This document shows, one piece after another, positions 7,390 through 15,354 of a DNA stretch of 64,000 nt. The position numbers were made by a program, and so were the translations under genes. The notes beneath the pieces were generated by a model. The model was not told the origin of the DNA, searched no databases, and saw only the letters and a list, made by a program, of their open reading frames with translations. The stretch is taken from the NCBI RefSeq assembly GCF_022397915.1, contig NZ_JAKEUO010000001.1, forward strand, positions 166,471 to 230,470, read 5' to 3'. The stretch's first letter is position 1. The number at the start of each line of letters is the position of its first letter. The stretch comes from Vibrio sp. Isolate34 (GTDB taxonomy: Bacteria; Pseudomonadota; Gammaproteobacteria; Enterobacterales; Vibrionaceae).

Positions 7390-9035
7390 AATTTATCCGT
7401 GTTGCTCCAAATAAAACACTCTTCGGCCTCTAGGGACAACCAGAGCTCTTCAAACGCATCGGCAATCATTTGCCCATCGCTTACTTTTTGGAGAATATGA
7501 TGTTCTTTGCCTAAGCTATTTACCGATGTGCCTAGGGACCAAGCTACAGGGCCATGCTCGTGGTTTGGAAAAATTATAAACCTATCATGGAATCGCCAAC
7601 CAAACTCAGCATACGGTGTTCGTACTTGCAAATTAATACCACTTATAGTTTCTTTTGGTAGTTCATTAAAAAACTTATGCATGACTTTAGACTTGCTTTG
7701 TTGCTCTTTCTTTTGTGTACACACATCGGTGCTACAAATTGGGCATTTGGGAGAATCGGAGGACTCTTTTACCGATGATATAGCTCTCATAGGGGCATTT
7801 GAGCACTGGTTAAAGAATAAAGTATTAATAATATCCCATTCATCTAAGTAAGGGTCCCACAACCAGACACCTTCTGAACCATAGCTATTAATCAGGAATC
7901 GAATATCTTGTAATGCTCGATGTTGTTCTTGTAACTTGTTTATACCTTTGGGGTTATATTGGACAAATTCTTTTCTTCGTAGTAATTCTTTTTGCTCCGC
8001 TTGATAAAGTCTCCGATCTAACCATTTCGATTTTTTTGTTTTCTCACCAACCAAGTTTTTGTTAGTTGTATGAACAGGGATTTCGATAGGTTTGATACTG
8101 TCTTTTTGGGGGATTACCCTCGGATAGTTACTAGCGATTCTCATATCAAACATTGTTGAGCGAATAAATGATGACCAATGAGTGGCAAGTAGAATTAAAT
8201 TATATTCTGAGTCCCAGACAGTTACTTTGTGAGGAGTTGCGTGTTTGAAAGGTATGATACTTTCAGAGCTCTTTTCATTTTTGTTATCGATAAAGTAGCT
8301 ATCTATCGTTTTATCACGGCCTTTTTGCTCCGCTACAATAGTCAAAGCTCTAGGCGCAATATTGTCATGCCAAAAAAGGCTTACCTTTATATCTTCGCTG
8401 CCTTGTAATCCCTGAACATTGCCTTGAATACTTGTGACGGGTATCTGAATGATGATATTCCCTAATTTGTCCGACAATGTTGCAATTTTAATAGGGATAA
8501 ATTTTTGAATTTTCTCAGATAACGTCTGTATTAATACAGGGTTGCTAACTAAGGGAATTAGTGCGTCTTTTGATTCATTTTTTAGTTCAATCAAGTAAGA
8601 GCCACTGTTGAAGTTATTTTTTATTATTGAGTTAAAAGGAATTGCTTCAAATGAATCGGCCGTAACAAACGTTGCTGGTGAATAACTATACTCTTCGGTA
8701 GGTACTGAATCCCCACAGCTATCCCAGCACCTTGATGTTAACACTCCCTCAACTACACTTTCAGCTTGCTCAATAGGAAGTAAATAACGCTTTATTCCGA
8801 TGAACCAGCCTTGTAGTGTAGGCAGCTTTAGTTCCTTTCGATCACCTATATATGAAGGGGTGTTAAAGGTTGGTTCTTTTCGCTCCTCTGCAACTAGAAT
8901 TGTATAAAGGTTTATGGGGGAAGCACATTTGTGAGTGATAGCAAAAACTTCTGTAACTTCCAAGCAATTATAGTTACCTAAAACTCCTTGTTTCAAAAGC
9001 TTTGCTAGCTCGTTAGTTGATGAACTGTCGAACAT
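7386..9035 (-). CDS. VPA1262-like protein with phospholipase-D-like C-terminus
   Basis: This 549-aa protein resembles the family named after V. parahaemolyticus VPA1262, a gene I recall as lying in a genomic island. The N-terminal part (about 1-330) matches nothing else I know. Residues about 390-520 look phospholipase-D-like: WDPYLDEWD at 393, then a degenerate HKD-type motif HDRFII (His483, Arg485), then GTSVNSLGK (about 502-510), the usual loop after that motif. CPIC...C (431, 434, 439) may bind zinc. One such motif suggests dimerisation for catalysis, or a nucleic-acid-binding role. It is the first gene of a two-gene operon, and the next gene overlaps it by 4 bp. An anti-phage nuclease/sensor role is a hypothesis. 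Confidence 0.75.
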   Translation of the reverse strand: MFDSSSTNELAKLLKQGVLGNYNCLEVTEVFAITHKCASPINLYTILVAEERKEPTFNTPSYIGDRKELKLPTLQGWFIGIKRYLLPIEQAESVVEGVLTSRCWDSCGDSVPTEEYSYSPATFVTADSFEAIPFNSIIKNNFNSGSYLIELKNESKDALIPLVSNPVLIQTLSEKIQKFIPIKIATLSDKLGNIIIQIPVTSIQGNVQGLQGSEDIKVSLFWHDNIAPRALTIVAEQKGRDKTIDSYFIDNKNEKSSESIIPFKHATPHKVTVWDSEYNLILLATHWSSFIRSTMFDMRIASNYPRVIPQKDSIKPIEIPVHTTNKNLVGEKTKKSKWLDRRLYQAEQKELLRRKEFVQYNPKGINKLQEQHRALQDIRFLINSYGSEGVWLWDPYLDEWDIINTLFFNQCSNAPMRAISSVKESSDSPKCPICSTDVCTQKKEQQSKSKVMHKFFNELPKETISGINLQVRTPYAEFGWRFHDRFIIFPNHEHGPVAWSLGTSVNSLGKEHHILQKVSDGQMIADAFEELWLSLEAEECFIWSNTDKL

Positions 9036-9154
9036 TTTATCTCACATATCTAAGGAAATTGCATACGGATTATGATTGTTTCACACATATGCAATCAGAT
9101 TAAAGGCTTGTTAACCGAAATTGTGTTTAAAACCCGGTTAAATCCCTTATATTC

Positions 9155-9192
9155 AAGAAAAAGCCCTAGCAGATGATAACTGCTAGGGCTTT
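9155..9192 (-). terminator. Terminator downstream of the recombinase module
   Basis: AGCCCTAGCAG (9162-9172) and CTGCTAGGGCT (9180-9190) form a perfect 11-bp stem. On the minus strand it is followed by TTTTTC. It separates the recombinase operon and gene remnant from the promoter region of the PLD-like operon. Confidence 0.75.
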
Positions 9193-9217
9193 CACACTTA
9201 TGCGAGCTTAGAATCGT

Positions 9218-9412
9218 TTACAGGCTGTTTTCGTTTTTAAGCGGTTTCTTGATTGACTGGGCTTCATTCAACTCACAAACCACATCAAACTCCATGCAGT
9301 GATAAAGGCTGGTCTGAATCTTTCCCCATAGGTCAGGGTGAATGTACGACTGGTAGCTAAAGAACTTAAGGCTATCTTTAAGCGTAAAACTGCGCTCGCC
9401 CAGAAACAGACC
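9218..9412 (-). pseudogene. 3' remnant of an unidentified gene
   Basis: The minus strand reads open for about 64 codons and ends in TAA (9218-9220). The composition is protein-like (it includes SFTLKDSLKFFSYQSYIHPD and DLWGKIQTSLYHC). Upstream in the same frame, stops appear at once and no start codon or ribosome binding site is seen. It therefore looks like the C-terminal leftover of a gene cut by a past insertion or deletion. I cannot name the parent family. Confidence 0.45.
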
Positions 9413-9492
9413 TCACCACTAGTCTTCCAAAGCCCCCCTCAGATAACTTTTGGTATGGCAACACAGATGAACAAGGTATAAACGACTTTCTA

Positions 9493-9526
9493 CTCTAACG
9501 AAGAATGGGGCAGAAGCGTGTTAGCT
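9493..9526. repeat. Dispersed repeat, copy E (one arm)
   Basis: CTAACGAAGAATGGGGCAG followed by AAGCGTGTTAG matches the left arm of copy A at GGGGCAGAAG. It is bounded by CTAAC and GTTAG inverted ends. It lies between the gene remnant and the recombinase module. Confidence 0.5.
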
Positions 9527-9627
9527 AATTCACTCCTCCAGACCTGACATTACTCAAAACAGATCAGACTTTATTAAAACTGAGCAAAATTTATTGGCCG
9601 TCGACATTTGCCATTTCAGGCTTTTGA

Positions 9628-10035
9628 TTACACCTTCAAATTCTTCACGCTCGTCGAATTTTTTCTTGTTTTGGTTTTGTAGCGATGTAACTCCCAAGTC
9701 ATTTGGGCCACCTTATCAGCCATGACAACATGCTCCGACTCTAACTGCTCATTCTTAGTTTTGAGCCTTTCGTTTTGCTCCAACACTTCCTGATATTTAT
9801 CCTTTGAAACCTTAGCTTTTGACTTATTTTCCTTCGCCTTAACCACACCTACTTTCTTTGGATCTGAAAGGTACTTTTCTTTTTCTTCAAGCACCCTCCC
9901 CAACAACTCAGCATGATTCTTCAAAGAGCCGTTAGACACACCCGCACGTTTTTCGACAGCGAACGGACTAATCTTTTTCCCTTCCTTCAAAAGTGCTTTA
10001 AAAGCGTTCTCTAGCTTTACAGCTACCGCTGCCAT
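9628..10035 (-). CDS. srap: Recombination auxiliary protein (SRAP/TnpC-like)
   Basis: This 135-aa basic protein is the last gene of the recombinase operon, two bases after intB. Residues about 20-50 (ISPFAVEKRAGVSNGSLKNH) read as a helix-turn-helix. Residues about 75-120 form a coiled coil (EQNERLKTKNEQLE), and the tail is very basic. This plan matches the small third/fourth protein of Tn554-like and SE-type elements, which assists or orients recombination. The symbol follows SE nomenclature by position and architecture, not by a search. It presumably binds DNA at the element ends together with IntA or IntB. Confidence 0.65.
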   Translation of the reverse strand: MAAVAVKLENAFKALLKEGKKISPFAVEKRAGVSNGSLKNHAELLGRVLEEKEKYLSDPKKVGVVKAKENKSKAKVSKDKYQEVLEQNERLKTKNEQLESEHVVMADKVAQMTWELHRYKTKTRKNSTSVKNLKV

Positions 10036-10037
10036 GC

Positions 10038-12191
10038 TTATACCTCTACTCTATATTTATCAAATTCAATGCCGTGATCTGACATCACCTTTTCAGCCGC
10101 CCTAATGTCACTAAGCTGAGTGGCTAAAGAGCTTTTATTAAACAAATTCATTTCTTTCATCTTTTCAATTTTAGCTATACAGCCCTCACGTCTTCTAACC
10201 CAATTCTCAGCTTCTCTTTTATTGACATTGAGGTTTTCACAATCTCGACCTACACACTTAGAAGACTCAAATAAGTGATTCATACTGCACGAGTCTCCTG
10301 CAAAGCAAGTACCAAAACCTGTTGATTTATTTGCGCCTTTTGTCTTACTGACCAGTTCATTAAACTCAGCAGAACTTTTCACTCCATCACCCTCAAAGGA
10401 TTGTATGTATCCACCTGACTGCTCCTCAGGGTGCTCAATAATATCCTTCATGTAATCATGATGTTGTGCATTATATTGCTCTTCAATCTGCTTCTTGATT
10501 TCTGCTGGTTTTTGTATGCCCATGAGCGTCAAAACTTCTGAATGACTGGCATAAATGGCAGTCATAGATAAATTAATGTGCTTGAACTGGTGTTTTAATG
10601 ATGCGAGTGATACCAAACCATGCCCAACAACAAAATGGGCAAATGTTCGTCTTAATGAGTGAGTTGAAAAGTGCCAATACAATTCTCCACTACCATTATC
10701 TTTGATAGGGTAATAGTTCTTTGGCACGACAGGATTTAATAAGTTATACAGCTCATCCATTTCATCTGGAACATAACGAATATCAATGTATTTGCTATAA
10801 AGCGCCCATAGACTCCTAAGGTTATTAGTATTCAATACTATATCTTTGTGCTGGCGCTTTATATTGTCACCCCTGCCACCTAAGCCATCAAATTTAAACC
10901 GAGGCGCGAGGTGAATATCCCCCGATTCTGAGCGATAGTGGTCATTGAGTACAGATAACACCAACAATGCTTTTTCACAAATTGGTGCACACGCCCACGT
11001 ATCCTCACGCGCCAATTTTTCTAGCTTATTCGTCCATGACCGCATCGTACACAGTGTTATGCCATCAATATCGACCTCTTGGTATGAGGTACTGTCAATT
11101 TGTGTTAGTTCACTGTTTCTCATGCCTGTAAATGCTGAACACGCCCCAAAACATGCGCCTCGAATAACGTTAAACGCATTCACTGCCTGCCGTTCTGTAA
11201 TGCCATTGCTTTTTGCATATTCCTTTACGTCAAACAACGGATTCTCTTTCTTATAAGCTTCTAGTACCGAGCGATGCGCTTGATTGCGATAAATCGCTTC
11301 AACCCCATCCTTTGCTTTTTCCATAAAATCATTAACGAGTTCACTTTCTGAGAGCTTGTTGAGTTGAGCCTTTTCTTTAATATCAACGCCAGTTGTCATC
11401 TCCTGATATAGCGCTTTTATTTCAGCGCCACTATCAATACTTGCCACCAATACGTTGTATTCACTCTCAACATCACCATCAAAATCACGGCCATTTAAGA
11501 GCTCTGTATACGCTGATTCCACGTCATTAATGATACGAGATAAATACTGCTCATAAATCACTGGAATTACTGTGGGGTGGTGCCCTTTGCCAGAGCCAGC
11601 AATTTTCTTTGCTAGACTTCTGGCTGTTTGCCCCTCTTGATATGGGATTTGAAAGCGATGAGATTCTGGAAAATACTGATTAACTTGTGTAAAGACACTC
11701 AAGGCATCGAGCTTATTTGTAATTGTTTTCTCTGCTTGGCCTTTCAGTGATTCGACCAATTGCGAAAAAACAATTTCATTGTTCAAGTAGCCAAAAGAGT
11801 CAATACTTGTGTCAAAAAACATTCTTAACGTGTGTTCAGTACAATGCTGTACTAGCCTTAAGCTCTCAATTTTACGAAAAGTATCAGCTCCTTCAACGTT
11901 CAATAACGCCCCTTTACCTCCCCATATTAACCAATACATTCTTTGTTTAAGTTCAATAAGTAATTTGGGATTATGCTTGGCACTTTGAAACGCTAGTTTG
12001 TAACTCCACTGACCTGCTTTTGTGGTATTAAATAAATCATTGAAATCCCACACATCATCCTCAAAGTAAGAGGCTGGGCTACCATCTTTGTTCACACTTA
12101 CCACGGTACGGTTCGTCGGCATAGGGTAGTTTGTAGTGGTTGGTAACGAATACTTGTCAAATAAAGCGTGGTCGTGGCTAATACTGAACAT
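10038..12191 (-). CDS. intB: Tyrosine recombinase IntB of SE-like element
   Basis: This 717-aa protein has a long N-terminal region (1-335) and a C-terminal tyrosine-recombinase fold. The catalytic residues are visible: Arg358 in FTGMRNSEL, His511-x-x-Arg514 in STHSLRRTF, His538 and the nucleophile Tyr547 in TAIYASHSE. After the catalytic domain a cysteine cluster (GTCFAGDSC ... CVGRDCENL, about 630-655) may bind zinc, as in large TnpB-type recombinases. It lies two bases from the genes on both sides, so it is co-transcribed with tfp and srap. It should cut and join DNA at the element ends. Confidence 0.85.
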   Translation of the reverse strand: MFSISHDHALFDKYSLPTTTNYPMPTNRTVVSVNKDGSPASYFEDDVWDFNDLFNTTKAGQWSYKLAFQSAKHNPKLLIELKQRMYWLIWGGKGALLNVEGADTFRKIESLRLVQHCTEHTLRMFFDTSIDSFGYLNNEIVFSQLVESLKGQAEKTITNKLDALSVFTQVNQYFPESHRFQIPYQEGQTARSLAKKIAGSGKGHHPTVIPVIYEQYLSRIINDVESAYTELLNGRDFDGDVESEYNVLVASIDSGAEIKALYQEMTTGVDIKEKAQLNKLSESELVNDFMEKAKDGVEAIYRNQAHRSVLEAYKKENPLFDVKEYAKSNGITERQAVNAFNVIRGACFGACSAFTGMRNSELTQIDSTSYQEVDIDGITLCTMRSWTNKLEKLAREDTWACAPICEKALLVLSVLNDHYRSESGDIHLAPRFKFDGLGGRGDNIKRQHKDIVLNTNNLRSLWALYSKYIDIRYVPDEMDELYNLLNPVVPKNYYPIKDNGSGELYWHFSTHSLRRTFAHFVVGHGLVSLASLKHQFKHINLSMTAIYASHSEVLTLMGIQKPAEIKKQIEEQYNAQHHDYMKDIIEHPEEQSGGYIQSFEGDGVKSSAEFNELVSKTKGANKSTGFGTCFAGDSCSMNHLFESSKCVGRDCENLNVNKREAENWVRRREGCIAKIEKMKEMNLFNKSSLATQLSDIRAAEKVMSDHGIEFDKYRVEV

Positions 12192-12193
12192 AG

Positions 12194-13933
12194 TTACCCC
12201 TTAAAGACATCTGAAATGGAATCTTCATCCCACAGAGGATGACACCCTTGACGTTTGAGGTAGGCTTCTGCGGCCTTTAGGTTGCGTTTTTTAAAGCGTT
12301 TTTTGATTTCTACGATGGAAGATTGAACCTCACTGAAGTTTTTAATGAAATGCATTAAATCTTTATGAGCAATTAACGCCTCTTTGAACCTCAGTTCAAA
12401 GGAAAGAAAACGCCAAATATCATGAACCTCATCGACAACGGCGAAGTTACGACACATAAAGCATTTAATGACATATCCACATCCCAAATCCTTTACATCG
12501 TCTTCTTCTAGCAGCCCTACATCCACATTCGTCTTTTGGAATTCACGTTTCTGAGGTGTGTCCTCACCCTTACAGATACCACCATTGGATATATCATCAA
12601 CAGTGTGCTTAGAAGCCGTTCGAAGTGCATCGGCCTCTTCAACGGATAAAACCTCACAATACTTAGCCTTTGTCTTTGCTATAGCAACCGTAGCGCCACC
12701 TGTCGGGTTTTGCGCGTAAGCGTATAATGTCGCGCCGCCTACCGCTAACTCTCTCCTTGCGATGGCCTTCGAGTTCTTGCCATATCTCGAATTATTCCAA
12801 GTGCTTTCTGATTGGTTACGTGAGCTTTCCATTGCTCCCATCCGACCGTATTGACTCTCTGCATACTGCTTAATCGAGGACTTTAACCGCTCACAATTCA
12901 GTTTAAAGTTTGGGTTGTTCGATACGGCTAGCTTCAACGTTGTAGAGCGCTCTATCAATCCTTTAGCGTATCGATACAAGCCCATGGAACTAGGTTTTTC
13001 ACCGCTTCTGTGAACAAACAAGTAATGTTTATCCAACTTTAAATCTTCTGCGTTAAGTTTTGATAATTGAATGTGTTCTTCAAAAAAGGTTTTTGATGCA
13101 GCCCTTGGGGTAAATGAACGTGTTTCTTCTTTGTAACCACGAGTTTTCAAGCCCTTAACGGAGATGCGGTTTCCACCGATGTTATCGACTTTCCATTCAT
13201 CTTCTAACACGAAGGTATTTAGAGCCTCTGTCTGACCTGCCGCCGTGTAATAGATGTATAGAAATACGGCATTACATATTAAGCTATCAAACGCCAACCT
13301 TCTTTGAAAATCGCTAATAGATTCGTCCAGATAACGCTTATTGAGCGCTTTTCTATCAGATAAAAGAGCGCGACCTATTTTTTTTAACTCTTTTTTGGTG
13401 TAGTTGCTCGAATCAAAAGAAGCAGAGTTAGTGTCAAGGTTTCGAAGTGCCTTGGGAATCACGCCCAAACCGAATTTCTTGAGCATCGAGCTGTATTTCG
13501 ATGCCTCCCACCCGAGGGTTTTGGCCTTTTTAGGTTTGCCATGCAAGCCGACACCTGTTGTTCTTATTGAAAGCCACTGCGCTTGAATGTGGGCACTGGC
13601 GGATTCAGCGGATAACTCAACCTTTTGCTTTCCTTTCTTCTCATTAAAGGCGTGTGACAATATCGCTCTTATATCTCTAAAATACGCTACTTTCCCAGGC
13701 TCAGCCCATCCAGACTGGTCAAACTTGGAGATAAGAAAACGAACATGCTTCTTGGTGCTGTATTGCAGTAACTCTTCAAAATTACAGCTAGAATTAGTGC
13801 CGAGGCCATTTTTCCACACAAACTTCCATTGATGAATCGTTGCTAACGGGTTGTCCGATTGCATTTCATCCGTTGGGATAGAGCGATAAATGCGAGCATT
13901 TTCTGGCTTGTTAACATCTATATTATCGGTCAT
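12194..13933 (-). CDS. tfp: Tyrosine-recombinase-fold protein lacking catalytic residues (Tfp)
   Basis: This 579-aa protein is collinear with large tyrosine recombinases but appears catalytically dead. Where the first catalytic arginine should be (compare NSGLRAIEV in IntA) it has YTAAGQTEAL, with Gln234. I find no HxxR/Tyr set in the C-terminal part (AIARRELAVGGATLYAYA, about 390-407). A cysteine set near the end (Cys454, 485, 491, 494) resembles the one in IntB. It overlaps the stop of intA by 4 bp and is followed two bases later by intB. A structural or regulatory subunit of the recombination complex is the best guess. Confidence 0.7.
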   Translation of the reverse strand: MTDNIDVNKPENARIYRSIPTDEMQSDNPLATIHQWKFVWKNGLGTNSSCNFEELLQYSTKKHVRFLISKFDQSGWAEPGKVAYFRDIRAILSHAFNEKKGKQKVELSAESASAHIQAQWLSIRTTGVGLHGKPKKAKTLGWEASKYSSMLKKFGLGVIPKALRNLDTNSASFDSSNYTKKELKKIGRALLSDRKALNKRYLDESISDFQRRLAFDSLICNAVFLYIYYTAAGQTEALNTFVLEDEWKVDNIGGNRISVKGLKTRGYKEETRSFTPRAASKTFFEEHIQLSKLNAEDLKLDKHYLFVHRSGEKPSSMGLYRYAKGLIERSTTLKLAVSNNPNFKLNCERLKSSIKQYAESQYGRMGAMESSRNQSESTWNNSRYGKNSKAIARRELAVGGATLYAYAQNPTGGATVAIAKTKAKYCEVLSVEEADALRTASKHTVDDISNGGICKGEDTPQKREFQKTNVDVGLLEEDDVKDLGCGYVIKCFMCRNFAVVDEVHDIWRFLSFELRFKEALIAHKDLMHFIKNFSEVQSSIVEIKKRFKKRNLKAAEAYLKRQGCHPLWDEDSISDVFKG

Positions 13934-15156
13934 AAAATGTCATCCTCATCCAGTAAGTTCATCATTAATTCAGGCACTTGATTCTTAGTTGGATTGCCTT
14001 CCCAATGCGTTAAATAGTGCATGGTGACACTTAAATCTTTATGACCCGCTTCATCTTTGAGTAACTTCAATGCTTGGGAGGTTGTGATGTCATCCATGTT
14101 AACCAAAAGCTCAAACTTATTGGCGAGAAAAGTGACTCTTGTATCATGAAAAATATGGTCAAAATGCGGATTACTGTTCTCTTTTATCGCACTTCGCAAT
14201 TTACTCCAGAGGGCGTCGATTGAGTTTGATTTTTCGTTTTCTTCTTTGAATCTATTGCCTTCTTTAGTGATGAAAATAGGGGCATCTTCATCACCGGTAT
14301 TGTAAAAATACAACCTAGCACGCTCCTTATATCGCTCACTTTCACAGTATTTAGATAACTGCTCCATTAACCACACTGGCATTGAAATCACTCGGTTTGT
14401 ACCAAACTTAGTTCGGCAACCGTGAGAATTACCAATCTTAATGTTGGTGAACGTTTTACCCCTAAACCCCTTGGGCACTTTCACATGGCGAGGTTTTAAG
14501 TCAGCAACTTCTATTGCTCTTAATCCTGAGTTGATAGCAGTTGCAACGAGTAACCTAAACTCACCTGAAACCCCTGCACGATGCCAGTTGTCTCTTATAT
14601 GCTGAATATCCATGTCATTCATTGGTGTTAACGTGGTTTCCTGCTTCGGGCTGGTAATGGTTATGTCTGTAAGCATCTGACCATATTTGGTGTAACCAGT
14701 TACTTCAAAAGGGAGGTTTTCAACATAACCATGTCGCAGACAAAACACATAGAATCTTCGAATTACGGACAAGGTTGTTGAACCTACACTGCGCCTCATA
14801 TTGCCGCTGTCAATTTGCTTATTTAAGTAAGCTCGGAACAGATAAATGGGATAACGTTCAAGCTCTTGATTTTCATCATTCCAGTTGAGATTGTTCTTCC
14901 CTAGAAACCTAAAGAAACGAAGTAAAGCATAAGAGGTAGGTTCAGTGTTCTTTATACCTTCAACGATACGACGACTCAGAATATAAGCGTTAGCATAAAA
15001 CTCAGGCTCACCCTCTGAGGTAAACAGTAATTTCACACCATCGAAACGCATAGGTTTGTGAATAGAGAAATCAGGCTTACCTCCTGAGATATCTTCTTCA
15101 ACATCCCCAATCTCTATCTCTTTACTTGTTGCAGTGAGATGGTAATAGTGATCCAT
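13930..15156 (-). CDS. intA: Tyrosine recombinase IntA of SE-like element
   Basis: This 408-aa site-specific recombinase has an N-terminal SAM-like core-binding region (about 60-160) and a C-terminal catalytic domain. The full set is visible: Arg213 (SGLRAIEV), Lys250, His337-x-x-Arg340 (HDTR), His372 (AGHKDLS) and Tyr381 (MHYLTHW). It is the first gene of the four-gene operon and lies nearest the presumed element end, the usual place for the integrase of such elements. Its upstream region holds repeated ATCTAA motifs that could be its binding sites. Confidence 0.9.
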   Translation of the reverse strand: MDHYYHLTATSKEIEIGDVEEDISGGKPDFSIHKPMRFDGVKLLFTSEGEPEFYANAYILSRRIVEGIKNTEPTSYALLRFFRFLGKNNLNWNDENQELERYPIYLFRAYLNKQIDSGNMRRSVGSTTLSVIRRFYVFCLRHGYVENLPFEVTGYTKYGQMLTDITITSPKQETTLTPMNDMDIQHIRDNWHRAGVSGEFRLLVATAINSGLRAIEVADLKPRHVKVPKGFRGKTFTNIKIGNSHGCRTKFGTNRVISMPVWLMEQLSKYCESERYKERARLYFYNTGDEDAPIFITKEGNRFKEENEKSNSIDALWSKLRSAIKENSNPHFDHIFHDTRVTFLANKFELLVNMDDITTSQALKLLKDEAGHKDLSVTMHYLTHWEGNPTKNQVPELMMNLLDEDDIL

Positions 15157-15173
15157 AACAGCCTCTTTAAAAT

Positions 15174-15259
15174 CAATCTAACTTTAAATTAGACTAACAA
15201 TCTAATAAATTCAATTAAAAAGGGAGTGACTATTACTCCCTCACAACAACTTGTTAGAT
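15174..15259. other. Candidate recombination (att) site next to intA
   Basis: The 85 bp upstream of intA contain CAATCTAA at 15174 and again at 15198, exactly 24 bp apart. ATTAGA (15188-15193) and TCTAAT (15201-15206) form a 6-bp inverted pair around the 7-bp spacer CTAACAA, the geometry of a tyrosine-recombinase core site. ATCTAAC (15176-15182) and GTTAGAT (15253-15259) form an outer inverted pair. A GGGAGT/ACTCCC hairpin at 15221-15241 lies between. The exact crossover point is inferred. Confidence 0.45.
15221..15241 (-). terminator. Possible guard terminator before intA
   Basis: AGGGAGT and ACTCCCT form a 7-bp stem, and on the minus strand it is followed by TTTTTAATT. It lies between the efflux operon terminator and intA, so it would stop read-through into the recombinase operon. 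It may equally be part of the att region. Confidence 0.45.
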
Positions 15260-15269
15260 ATGTTGGCTG

Positions 15270-15310
15270 TAAAAAAGCCTGCAATTCGCTAGGAGCAAAC
15301 GCAGGCTTTT
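15270..15310 (-). terminator. Terminator of the RND efflux operon
   Basis: On the minus strand AAAAGCCTGCGTTTGC and GCAGGCTTTTTT give a stem with flanking A and T runs, 45 bp after the RND gene stop. Confidence 0.75.
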
Positions 15311-15354
15311 CAATATTGTTACACTATTCTATGCTCATTAGCCGTGCATGTTCA

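Larger units (their letters stand above)
9628..15259 (-). mobile_element. Integration module of an SE-like (intA-tfp-intB-srap) element
   Basis: Four tightly packed minus-strand genes encode a catalytic tyrosine recombinase, a recombinase-fold protein without catalytic arginine, a second catalytic recombinase and a small coiled-coil protein. Order and sizes fit the strand-biased circularizing integrative elements described from Vibrio (Tn6283-like), as I remember them. Tn554-type and recombinase-in-trio elements are more distant relatives. One element end is likely near 15.17-15.26 kb, just upstream of intA. The other end should lie to the left beyond the cargo, and I could not locate it with confidence, so the span given is only the module. 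Confidence 0.7.

Noticed and set aside
9628..15156. Gamma-mobile-trio (GmtX/Y/Z) island
   Set aside because: Four genes rather than three, with a catalytically dead second recombinase, fit the intA-tfp-intB-srap layout better; a search would settle it.
15176..15259. Integron attC site (ATCTAAC ... GTTAGAT fit the R box consensus over 84 bp)
   Set aside because: The inner boxes do not pair and the central hairpin is off centre. A tyrosine-recombinase end beside intA is a better explanation.
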